DNA of 10,000 bases from Chrysomallon squamiferum (GCA_012295275.1 CM022678.1:5000777-5010776), one strand, 5' to 3'. Shown: positions 1 to 9,480, numbered from the stretch's first letter. Numbers and translations are program-made. Notes: generated by a model not told the origin, from the letters alone.

Positions 1-3
1 GAA

Positions 4-303
4 GGTAACGGAAAACCAGATGAAGGTAACGGAAAACCAGATGAAGGTAACGGAAAACCAGATGAAGGTAACAGAAAACCAGATGAAGGTAACGGAAAAC
101 CAGATGAAGGTAACGGAAAACCAGATGAAGGTAACGGAAAACAGATGAAGGTAACGGAAAACCAGATGAAGGTAACGGAAAACCAGATGAAGGTAACGGA
201 AAACCAGATGAAGGTAACAGAAAAACCAGATGAAAGGTAACGGAAAACCAGATGAAGGTAACGGAAAACCAGATGAAGGTAACAGGAAAACGGAAGACCA
301 GAA
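4..303 (+). repeat. Left-end repeat block with early phase changes
   Basis: Regular units run from 4 to 129. The unit at 130 lacks one C (20 bp). Units at 150, 171 and 192 are regular. The unit at 213 is 23 bp with extra A residues, two regular units follow at 236 and 257, and the unit at 278-303 is a 26-bp irregular copy containing an extra ACGGAAG-like segment. The GNGKPDE frame therefore changes register three times in 300 bases. The unit at 67 has AGA for GGA, which would be Gly to Arg in the GNGKPDE frame and silent in the MKVTENQ frame. Confidence 0.93.
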
Positions 304-639
304 GGTAACGGAAAACCAGATGAAGGTAACGGAAATCCAGATGAAGGTAACGGAAAACCAGATGAAGGTAACGGAAAACCAGATGAAGGTAACGGAAAAC
401 CAGATGAAGGTAACGGAAAACCAGATGAAGGTAACGGAAAACCAGATGAAGGTAACGGAAAACCAGATGAAGGTAACGGAAAACCAGATGAAGGTAAACG
501 GAAACCAGATGAAGGTAACGGAAATCCAGATGAAGGTAACGGAAAACCAGATGAAGGTAACGGAAAACCAGATGAAGGTAACGGAAAACCAGATGAAGGT
601 AACGGAAAACCAGATGAAGGTAACGGAAAACCAGATGAA

Positions 640-807
640 GGTAACAGCAATCCAGATGAAGGTAACGGAAAACCAGATGAAGGTAACGGAAAACCAGATG
701 AAGGTAACAGCAATCCAGATGAAGGTAACGGAAAACCAGATGAAGGTATCGGAAAACCAGATGAAGGTAACGGAAAACCAGATGAAGGTATCGGAAAACC
801 AGATGAA
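640..807 (+). repeat. Higher-order variant block (GNSN and GIG units)
   Basis: Units at 640 and 703 share three linked changes (AGC for GGA and AAT for AAA, reading GNSNPDE) and lie 63 bp, or three units, apart. Units at 745 and 787 share ATC for AAC (GIGKPDE) and lie 42 bp, or two units, apart. Identical variants at multi-unit spacing are what local duplication of small groups of units by unequal exchange or replication slippage produces. A relative of the first type, reading GNSNTDE, occurs again at 2130-2150. Confidence 0.85.
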
Positions 808-1059
808 GGTAACGGAAAACCAGATGAAGGTAACGGAAAACCAGATGAAGGTAACGGAAAACCAGATGAAGGTAACGGAAAACCAGATGAAGGTAACGGA
901 AAACCAGATGAAGGTAACGGAAAACCAGATGAAGGTAACGGAAAACCAGATGAAGGTAACGGAAAACCAGATGAAGGTAACGGAAAACCAGATGAAGGTA
1001 ACGGAAAACCAGATGAAGGTAACGGAAAACCAGATGAAGGTAACGGAAAACCAGATGAA

Positions 1060-1143
1060 GGTAATGGAAAACCAGATGAAGGTAACGGCAATCCAGATGA
1101 AGGTAAAGGCAATCCAGATGAAGGTAAAGACAAATCAGATGAA
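1060..1143 (+). repeat. Variant cluster A (GNGNPDE-GKGNPDE-GKDKSDE)
   Basis: Four successive units depart from consensus: 1060 has AAT for AAC (silent), 1081 reads GNGNPDE, 1102 reads GKGNPDE and 1123 reads GKDKSDE. Changes are AAC to AAA, GGA to GGC, AAA to AAT, GGC to GAC and CCA to TCA in the GNGKPDE frame. No indel disturbs the phase. A closely related series occurs at 2796-2879, so the two clusters probably descend from one ancestral group of units. Confidence 0.88.
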
Positions 1144-1290
1144 GGTAACGGAAAACCAGATGAAGGTAACGGAAAACCAGATGAAGGTAACGGAAAACCA
1201 GATGAAGGTAACGGAAAACCAGATGAAGGTAACGGAAAACCAGATGAAGGTAACGGAAAACCAGATGAAGGTAACGGAAAACCAGATGAA

Positions 1291-1419
1291 GGTACACGGA
1301 AAACCAGATGAAGGTAACGGAAAACCAGATGAAGGTAACGGAAAACCAGATGAAAGGTAACGGAAAACCAGATGAAGGTAACGGAAAACCAGATGAAGGT
1401 AATGGAAAACCAGATGAAA
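1291..1419 (+). repeat. Short indel cluster between two clean runs
   Basis: Six units with three single-base insertions: the units at 1291, 1334 and 1398 are 22 bp. The first has an extra base giving GGTACACGG; the other two have an extra A before the next GGT. Together they return the array to the same register, so unit starts at 304-1290 and 1420-1713 are in the same frame. The unit at 1398 also has AAT for AAC. Confidence 0.9.
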
Positions 1420-1713
1420 GGTAACGGAAAACCAGATGAAGGTAACGGAAAACCAGATGAAGGTAACGGAAAACCAGATGAAGGTAACGGAAAACCAGAT
1501 GAAGGTAACGGAAAACCAGATGAAGGTAACGGAAAACCAGATGAAGGTAACGGAAAACCAGATGAAGGTAACGGAAAACCAGATGAAGGTAACGGAAAAC
1601 CAGATGAAGGTAACGGAAAACCAGATGAAGGTAACGGAAAACCAGATGAAGGTAACGGAAAACCAGATGAAGGTAACGGAAAACCAGATGAAGGTAACGG
1701 AAAACCAGATGAA
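1420..1713 (+). repeat. 14 identical consensus units
   Basis: Fourteen consecutive units with no substitution or indel that I could find. Such identity implies very recent copying, or a consensus built from one collapsed set of reads. In the GNGKPDE frame this is open throughout. An open frame with an ATG at 1372 enters this register and continues to a TGA at 1951-1953, but it moves from MKVTENQ to GNGKPDE and back at indels, so it is not a credible gene. Confidence 0.95.
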
Positions 1714-2066
1714 GGTAAACAGGAAAACCAGATGAAGGTAACGGAAAACCAGATGAAGGTAACGGAAAACCAGATGAAGGTAACGGAAAACCAGATGAAG
1801 GTAAACGGAAAACCAGATGAAGGTAAAAAAAACCAGATGAAGGTAACGGAAAACCAGATGAAGGTAACGGAAAACCAGATGAAGGTAACAGGAAAACCAG
1901 ATGAAGGTAACGGAAAACCAGATGAAGGAAACGGAAAACCAGATGAAAGGTGAAAAAGAGAAAAACCAGATGAAGGTAAAACGAAAAAAACCAGATGAAG
2001 GTAACGGAAAACCAGATGAAGGTAACGGAAAACCAGATGAAAAAGGTAACAGGAAAACCAGATGAA
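1714..2066 (+). repeat. Irregular stretch of the array
   Basis: Unit lengths vary here: 23 bp at 1714, 22 at 1800, 20 at 1822 (lost CGG with extra A), 22 at 1884 (AACAGG), 22 at 1927 (GGA for GGT), 26 at 1949 (starting GGTGAAAAAGAG), 25 at 1975, 24 at 2021 and 22 at 2045. Regular units lie between them. The GNGKPDE register changes repeatedly, so no single frame crosses this stretch. There is no non-repeat sequence in it. Confidence 0.9.
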
Positions 2067-2696
2067 GGTAACGGAAAACCAGATGAAGGTAACGGAAAAC
2101 CAGATGAAGGTAACGGAAAACCAGATGAAGGTAACAGCAATACAGATGAAGGTAACGGAAAACCAGATGAAGGTAACGGAAAACCAGATGAAGGTAACGG
2201 AAAACCAGATGAAGGTAACGGAAAACCAGATGAAGGTAACGGAAAACCAGATGAAGGTAACGGAAAACCAGATGAAGGTAACGGAAAACCAGATGAAGGT
2301 AACGGAAAACCAGATGAAGGTAACGGAAAACCAGATGAAAGTAAAAAACCAGATGAAGGTAACGGAAAACCAGATGAAGGTAACGGAAAACCAGATGAAG
2401 GTAACGGAAAACCAGATGAAGGTAACGGAAAACCAGATGAAGGTAACGGAAAACCAGATGAAGGTAACGGAAAACCAGATGAAGGTAACGGAAAACCAGA
2501 TGAAGGTAACGGAAAACCAGATGAAGGTAACGGAAAACCAGATGAAGGTAACGGAAAACCAGATGAAGGTAACGGAAAACCAGATGAAGGTAACGGAAAA
2601 CAGATGATGAAGGTAAAACCAGATGAAGGTAACGGAAAACCAGATGAAGGTAACGGAAAACCAGATGAAGGTAACGGAAAACCAGATGAAGGATAA
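2067..2696 (+). other. Possible coding tract, GNGKPDE frame (no gene called)
   Basis: A second long stretch open in the GNGKPDE frame. It contains regular units from 2067, a GNSNTDE unit at 2130, an 18-bp unit at 2340 that loses exactly one codon's worth of sequence (reading SKKPDE), eleven consensus units from 2358, then a 23-bp and a 16-bp unit at 2589 and 2612 whose indels sum to minus 3 and restore the frame. It ends at TAA 2694-2696, where an extra A turns GGTAAC into GGATAAC. An ATG at 1995 is in frame upstream, but it begins in the MKVTENQ register and crosses an indel, so it is unlikely to be a true start. Product unknown; a disordered Gly/Asn/Lys/Pro/Asp/Glu repeat if translated. Confidence 0.25.
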
Positions 2697-2732
2697 CGGA
2701 AAACCAGATGAAGGTAACGGAAACCAGATGAA

Positions 2733-3068
2733 GGTAACGGAAAACCAGATGAAGGTAACGGAAAACCAGATGAAGGTAACGGAAAACCAGATGAAGGTAA
2801 CGGCAAACCAGATGAAGGTAAAGGCAATCCAGATGAAGGTAAAGGCAAATCAGATAAAGGTAACGGAAATCCAGATGAAGGTAACGGAAAACCAGATGAA
2901 GGTAACGGAAAACCAGATGAAGGTAACGGAAAACCAGATGAAGGTAACGGAAAACCAGATGAAGGTAACGGAAAACCAGATGAAGGTAACGGAAAACCAG
3001 ATGAAGGTAACGGAAAACCAGATGAAGGTAAAGGCAAACCAGATGAAGGTAACGGAAAACCAGATGAA
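2733..3068 (+). repeat. 16-unit phase-locked run with variant cluster B
   Basis: Sixteen units at exact 21-bp spacing. Units 2796-2879 form a variant cluster reading GNGKPDE (GGC codon), GKGNPDE, GKGKSDK and GNGNPDE. Seven consensus units follow, then GKGKPDE at 3027. The cluster resembles that at 1081-1143 in its order and in its linked changes (AAA for AAC, GGC for GGA, AAT for AAA, TCA for CCA). The run is open in the GNGKPDE frame and in the same register as 2067-2588, because the 22-bp and 20-bp units at 2691 and 2713 cancel out. Confidence 0.93.
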
Positions 3069-3659
3069 GGTAACGGAAAACCAGATGATGAGGTAACGGA
3101 AAACCAGATGAAAGGTAAAAACCAGATGAAGGTAACGGAAAAACCAGATGAAGGTAACGGAAAACCAGATGAAGGTAACGGAAAAGATAGAAAGGTAAAA
3201 AAACCAGATGAAGGTAACGGAAAACCAGATGAAGGTAACGGAAAACCAGATGAAGGTAACGGAAAACCAGATGAAGGTAACGGAAAACCAGATGAAGGTA
3301 ACGGAAAACCAGATGAAGGTAACGGAAAACCAGATGAAGGTAACGGAAAACCAGATGAAGATAACAGAAAACCAGATGAAGGTAACGGAAAACCAGATGA
3401 AGGTAACGGAAAACCAGATGAAGGTAATGGAAAACCAGATGAAGGTAACGGAAAACCAGATGAAGGTAACGGAAAACAGAAACCAGATGAAGATAAAGGG
3501 AAAACCAGATGAAGGTAACGGAAACCAGATGAAGGTAACGGAAAACCAGATGAAGGTAACGGAAAACCAGATGAAGGAAACGGAAAACCAGATGAAGGTA
3601 ACGGAAAACCAGATGAAGGTAACGGAAAACCAGATGAAGGTAACGGAAAACCAGATGAA
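3069..3659 (+). repeat. Regular units with compensated indel clusters
   Basis: Irregular units at 3069 (23 bp, GATGATGA), 3092 (22), 3114 (17, CGG region lost), 3131 (22), 3174 (20, with GATAGAAA) and 3194 (19) are followed by twelve regular units at 3213-3464. Within these, 3360 reads DNRKPDE and 3423 has the AAT codon. Another cluster at 3465-3533 (27, 22 and 20 bp) precedes six regular units at 3534-3659, including GGA for GGT at 3576. All the clean runs share one frame register, although stops occur inside the shifted patches (for example TGA 3510-3512). Confidence 0.9.
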
Positions 3660-6600
3660 GTAAAAAAGAAACCAGATGAAGGTAAAGGAAAAAAAGATGA
3701 AGGTGGAAGGAAAACCAGATGAAGGTAAAATGAAACGGAAAACCAGATGAAGGTAACGGAAAACCAGATGAAGGTAACGGAAAACCAGATGAAGGTAACG
3801 GAAAACCAGATGAAGGTAACGGAAAACCAGATGAAGGTAACGGAAAACCAGATGAAAAGACGGAAAACCAGATGAAGGTAACGGAAAACCAGATGAAGGT
3901 AACGAAAAAAACAGATGAAGGTAAAAACAGACGGAAAAACCAGATGAAAGGTAACGGAAAATCAGATGAAGGAAACGGAAAACCAGATGAAAGGTAACGG
4001 AAAACCAGATGAAGGTAACGGAAAATCAGATGAAGGTAACGGAAAACCAGATGAGGTAAAACGGAAAACCAGATGAAAGGTAACGGAAAACCAGATGAAA
4101 GGTAACGGAAGGAAACCAGATGAAGGTAAAAACCAGATGAAGGTAACGGAAAACCAGATGAAGGTGAAACGGATGAAACCAGATGAAGGTAACGGAAAAC
4201 CAGATGAAGGTAACGGAAAAAACCAGATGAAAGGTAACAAAAACCAGATGAAAACGGAAAACCAGATGAAGGTAACGGAAAACCAGATGAAGGTAACGGA
4301 AAACCAGATGAAGGTAACGGAAAAACCAGATGAAGGTATAAAAAAAACCAGATGAAAAAAAAAACAGATGAAAACCAGATGAAAGTAACGGAAAACCAGA
4401 TGAAGGTAACGGAAAATCAGATGAAGGTAACGGAAAAAACCAGATGAAGGTAACGGAAAACCAGATGAAGGTAACGGAAAACCAGATGAAGGTAACGGAA
4501 AACAGATGAAAAATGAAAAAGAAATCAGAAAGGTAAAATGGAAAAACCAGATGAAGGTAACAAAAACCAGATGAAGGTAAAAAAAAACCAGATGAAGGTA
4601 AAAAAACCAGATGAAGGTAACGGAAAACCAGATGAAAGGTAACCAGATGAAGGAAAACCAGATGAAGGTAACAAAAAAACCAGATGAAGGTAACGGAAAA
4701 TCAGATGAAGGTAAAAAAAAATCAGATGAAGGTAACGGAAAACCAGATGAAGGTAAAAAACCAGATGAAGGTAACGGAAAACCAGATGAAAAAGGAAACG
4801 GAAAACCAGATGAAAAGGTAACGGAAAACCAGATGAAGGTAAAGGAAAATCAGATGAAGGTAAAACAAACCAGATGAAAGGTAACGGAAAACCAGATGAA
4901 AAGGTAACGGAAAACCAGATGAAAGGTAACGGAAAACCAGATGAAGGTAACGGAAAAAAGATGAAGGTAACGGAAACCAGATGAAGGTAAAACCAATGAA
5001 GATGAAGGTAACAGGAAAACCAGATGAAGGTAAAAAAACCAGATGAAAAGGTAACGGAAAACCAGATGAAGGTAGGTAAAAAAACCAGATGAAGGTAACG
5101 GAAAACCAGATGAAGGTAACGGAAAACCAGATGAAGGTAACGGAAAACCAGATGAAGGTAACGGAAAACCAGATGAAAGGTAACGGAAAACCAGATGAAG
5201 AAAAACGGAAAACCAGATGAAAGGTAAAACAGAAAAAGTAAGATGAAAGTAAACGGAAAACCAGATGAAGGTAACGGAAAACCAGATGAAGGTAAAAAAA
5301 CCAGATGAAGGTAAAAAAAAACCAGATGAAGGTAACAAAGGAAAACCAGATGAAGGTAACGGAAAACCAGATGAAGGTAACGGAAAACCAGATGAAGGTA
5401 ACGGAAAACCAGATGAAGGGAAAACAGGAAAACCAGATGAAAAAACAACAAACCAGATGAAGGTAACGGAAAACCAGATGAAGGTAACGGAAAACCAGAT
5501 GAAGGTAACAGGAAAACCAGATGAAAGGTAAAAAATCAGATGAAAAGGTAACGGAAACCAGATGAAGGTAACGGAAAACCAGATGAAAGGTACGGAAAAC
5601 CAGATGAAGGTAACGGAAAACCAGATGAAAACGGAAAAAAGATGAAGGAAGATGAAAAAAACCAGATGAAGGTAACGGAAAATCAGATGAAGGTAACGGA
5701 AAACCAGATGAAAGGTAAAAAAAACAGATGAAAAAAAAAACCAGATGAAAACGGAAAAAGATGAAACGGAAAAACAGATGAAAAACGGAAAACCAGATGA
5801 AAAGTAAAGGAAAACCAGATGAAAAGTAACGGAAAACCAGATGAAGGTAACGGAAAACCAGATGAAGGTAACGGAAAACCAGATGAAGGTAACGGAAAAC
5901 CAGATGAAGGTAAAACGGAAAACCAGATGAAAATAAAGGAAAACCAGATGAAGGTAACGGAAAACCAGATGAAAAGGTAACGGAAAACCAGATGAAAGGT
6001 AACGGAAAACCAGATGAAGGTAACGGAAAACCAGATGAAGGTAACGGAAAACCAGATGAAGGTAAAAAACCAGAAAAACAAACAGAAAACCAGAAAAGGT
6101 AACGGAAAACCAGATGAAGGTAACGGAAAAACCAGATGAAGGTAACGGAAAACCAGATGAAGAAGGTAAAAACCAGATGAAGGTAAAAAAAAAACCAGAT
6201 GAAGGTAACGGAAAAAACCAGATGAAGGTAACGGAAAACCAGATAAAAAATGAAGGAAACGGAAGACAGATGAAGGTAACAAAACCAGATGAAGGTAACG
6301 GAAAACCAGATAAAAAAGGTAAACGGAAAACCAGATGAAGGTAACGGAAACAGATGAAGGTAACGGAAAACCAGATGAAGGTAAACGGAAAACCAGATGA
6401 AGGTAACGGAAAACCAGATGAAGGTAACGGAAAACCAGATGAAGGTAACGGAAAACCAGATGAAGGTAACGGAAAACCAGATGAAGAAAAGGTAACGGAA
6501 AACCAGATGAAGGTAACAAAAACCAGATGAAAGGTAAAACCAGATGAAAAACGGAAAACCAGATGAAGGTAACGAAAAACCAGATGAAAGGTGAAAACCA

Positions 6601-9480
6601 GATGAAGGTAACGGAAAAACCAGATGAAGGTAACGGAAAACCAGATGAAGGTAACGGAAAACCAGATGAAGGTAACGGAAAACCAGATGAAGGTAACGGA
6701 AAATCAGATGAAGGTAACGGAAGGAAAATGAAGATAAAAGGAAAACAGATGAAAACGGAAAACCAGATGAAGGTAACGGAAAACCAGATGAAGGTAACGG
6801 AAAACCAGATGAAGGTAACGGAAAACCAGAAAAAGGTAACGGAAAACCAGATGAAAGGTAACGGAAAACCAGATGAAGGTAACGGAAAACCAGATGAAGG
6901 TAAAATGGAAAACCAGATGAAGAAAAAATCAGATGAAAAAAATAAAAAAAACCAGATGAAGGTAACAAGGAAAACCAGATGAAGGTAACGAAAAACCAGA
7001 TGAAAATGGTAACGGAAAACCAGATGAAAGGTAACAGAAAAAATGAAGATGAAAAAACCAGATGAAGGTAACGGAAAAACCAGATGAAGGTAACGGAAAA
7101 ACCAGATGAAAGAAGGTAACGGAAAACCAGATGAAAGGTAACGGAAAACCAGATGAAAGGTAACGGAAAAAGATCAGAAGGTAACGAAAAACCAGATGAA
7201 GGTAACGGAAAACCAGATGAAGGTAAAAAAAATCAGATGAAAAGGTAACGGAAAATCAGATGAAAAAAAATGGAAAAACCAGATGAAGGTAACAACAAAA
7301 CCAGATGAAAAGAAAAACAAAAAATGAAGATGGAAAAGGTAACGGAAAGAAAAATCAGATGAAGGTAACGGAAAACCAGATGAAGGTAAAAGTAAAAAAC
7401 CAGATGAAGGTAAAAAAACCAGAAAAAAGAAAAAAACGGAAAACCAGATGAAAGGTAAAAAAAAACCAGATGAAGGTAACGGAAAACAGATGAAGGTAAC
7501 GGAAAATCAGATGAAGGTAACGGAAAACCAGATGAAGGTAACAGAAAACCAGATGAAGGTAACGAAAAAACAGATGAAGGTAAAAAAATCAGATGAAAAG
7601 GTAACGGAAAACAGATGAAAAGGAAGAAAAAAAGAAGAAAGTAATAAAAATAAAAACCAGATGAAGGTAACGGAAAACCAGATGAAGGTATGGAAAACCA
7701 GATGAAAGGTAACGGAAACCAGATGAAGGTAACGGAAAACCAGATGAAAGGTAACAGGAAAACCAGATGAAGGTAAGAAAACAGAAAAAGGTAACAGATG
7801 AAAAGGTAAAAGAAAAACCAGATGAAAAGGTAACGGAAAAAAACCAGATGAAGGTAACGGAAAACCAGATGAAGGTAACGGAAAAAACCAGATGAAGGTA
7901 ACGGAAAACCAGATGAAAAAAAAAAGAAAACCAGATCAAAAGGTAACGGAAAACCAGATGAAGGTAACGGAAAACCAGATGAAGGTAACGGAAAACCAGA
8001 TGAAGGTAACGGAAAACCAGATGAAAGGTAAAGAAAACCAGATGAAACGGAAAATCAGATGAAGGTAACGGAAAACCAGATGAAGGTAAAAAAAAACCAG
8101 ATGAAGGTAACGGAAACCAGATGAAGGTAACGGAAAAAACCAGATGAAGGTAACGAAAAAAACCAGATGAAGGTAACGGAAAACCAGATGAAGGTAACGG
8201 AAAACCAGATGAAGGTAACAGGAAAACCAGATGAAGGTAACGGAAAATCAGATGAAGGTAACGGAAAACCAGATGAAAGGTAAAAAAAATCAGAAGGTAA
8301 AAAAAACCAGATGAAAGGTAACAGGAAAACCAGATGAAAAGGTAAACGGAAAAACCAGATGAAAGGTAACGGAAAACCAGATGAAGAAAACGGAAATCAG
8401 ATGAAAGTAACAAAAACCAAATGAAAAAAGGAAAACAGATGAAGATGAAAGGAAAATCAGATGAAGGTAAAGGAAAACCAGATGAAAGGTAACGGAAAAC
8501 CAGATGAAAGGTAACGGAAAAACCAGATGAAAGGTAACGGAAAAAACCAGATGAAGGTAACGGAAAACCAGATGAAGGTAACGAAAAACCAGATGAAGGT
8601 AACGGAAAACCAGATGAAGGTATAAAAAAAACCAGATGAAGGTAACGGAAAACAGATGATGAAGATAAAAAAGGAAAACCAGATAAAGGAAGGTAAAAGA
8701 AAAACCAGATGAAGGTAAAAAAAAACCAGATGAAGGTAACGGAAAACCAGATGAAAAGGTAACGGAAAACCAGATGAAGGTAACGGAAAACCAGATGAAG
8801 GTAACGGAAAACCAGATGAAGGTAAACGGAAAACCAGATGAAAGTAAAAAAAACCAGATGAAATGAAATAACGGAAAAACCAGATGAAGGTAACAAACAG
8901 AAAACCAGATGAAGAATAAAAGAAAACCAGATGAAGGTAACAGGAAAATAAGATAAAAAACCAGATGAAGGTAACGGAAAACCAGATGAAGGTAACAGGA
9001 AAACCAGATGAAAAGGAAACAGATGAAAGGTAACGGAAACCAGATGAAGGTAACGGAAAACCAGATGAAGGTAACGGAAAAAAAAACCAGATGAAAGGTA
9101 ACGGAAAACCAGATGAAGGTAACGGAAAACCAGATGAAGGTAACGGAAAACCAGATGAAGGTAACGGAAAACCAGATGAAGGTAACGGAAAAAGAGATAA
9201 AAATAAAGGAAAACAGATGAACCAGATGAAACGGAAAACCAGATGAAGATAAAGGGAAAACCAGATGAAGGTAACGGAAAACCAGATGAAGGTAACGGAA
9301 AACCAGATGAAATGGTAACGGAAAACCAGATGAAAGGTAACGGAAAAACCAGATGAAGGTAACAGGAAAACCAGATGAAGGTAACAAAAAACCAGATGAA
9401 GGTAACGGAAAACCAGATGAAGGTAACGGAAAACCAGATGAAGGTAACGGAAAATCAGAGAAAATAAAACGGAAAACCAG
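3660..9480 (+). repeat. Degraded or error-rich part of the 21-bp array
   Basis: The unit is still recognisable throughout, but indels occur every few tens of bases. Typical changes are extra A residues after GATGAA or inside GGAAAACC, loss of CGG giving GGTAAAAAACC, loss of GGT giving GATGAAAACGG, and single C or A losses. A-runs reach 10 bases at 4355-4364, 5731-5740 and 7916-7925. The least unit-like patch is about 7615-7655, mostly A and G. Short clean runs persist, for example 5094-5178, 6402-6485 and 6629-6733. No gene, unique sequence or mobile-element boundary is visible in these 5.8 kb. Long minus-strand open frames here follow from the stop-free reverse unit. A-biased indels without new sequence suggest poor consensus of a long repeat, though real array decay is possible. 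Confidence 0.88.

Larger units (their letters stand above)
304..1290 (+). repeat. 47-unit phase-locked repeat run
   Basis: Forty-seven consecutive units keep exact 21-bp spacing, the longest undisturbed run in the window. One unit (493-513) carries an inserted A and a deleted A that cancel, reading GKRKPDE. Most units match the consensus exactly. Variants are substitutions: AAT for AAA at units 325 and 514 (K to N), two GNSNPDE units at 640 and 703, two GIGKPDE units at 745 and 787, and a variant cluster at 1060-1143. The uniformity points to recent amplification or ongoing homogenisation, with a few older variants spread among new copies. Confidence 0.96.
304..1311 (+). other. Possible coding tract, GNGKPDE frame (no gene called)
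   Basis: Read in the frame where units begin at GGT, this tract gives 47 unbroken heptapeptides GNGKPDE and variants (GNGNPDE, GNSNPDE, GIGKPDE, GKGNPDE, GKDKSDE), then shifts at the 22-bp unit 1291 and stops at TGA 1309-1311. The predicted peptide is hydrophilic, slightly acidic (one K against D and E per unit), rich in Gly, Asn and Pro, and would be expected to be disordered. It has no Met, signal peptide, membrane segment or domain. Substitutions are mostly conservative: synonymous GGA/GGC and AAC/AAT, K/N exchanges, P to S. This fits past selection on this frame, but the tract has no start here and the same stretch is also open as MKVTENQ and on the minus strand. I treat it as a candidate repeat-domain fragment only. 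Confidence 0.25.

Noticed and set aside
278-303. Possible insertion or recombination junction in the irregular 26-bp unit
   Set aside because: The extra bases (ACGGAAG-like) can be made from the unit itself; register changes of this kind occur elsewhere without an element.
230-1360. Plus-strand open frame of 376 codons, mostly MKVTENQ heptads
   Set aside because: The ATG occurs in every unit, so a start is found anywhere. The frame begins as GNGKPDE, shifts to MKVTENQ at the irregular unit 278-303, and shifts back at 1291. Substitutions are radical in this frame. Met at position 1 and Val at position 3 of the heptad do not make a standard coiled-coil a/d pattern.
4722-6968. Minus-strand open frame of about 748 codons, rich in Phe, Leu, Trp and Ser
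   Set aside because: It is the stop-free reverse unit read through many indels, moving among three heptad frames. Composition is implausible for a protein and no domain is visible. The same applies to minus-strand frames at 3962-4240, 4525-5451, 4850-5338, 5683-6519, 7589-8896 and 8290-9387.
7615-7655. Possible unique insertion within the array (mostly A and G)
   Set aside because: It is only about 40 bases, contains no boundary duplication, and can be derived from the unit by A-biased indels.
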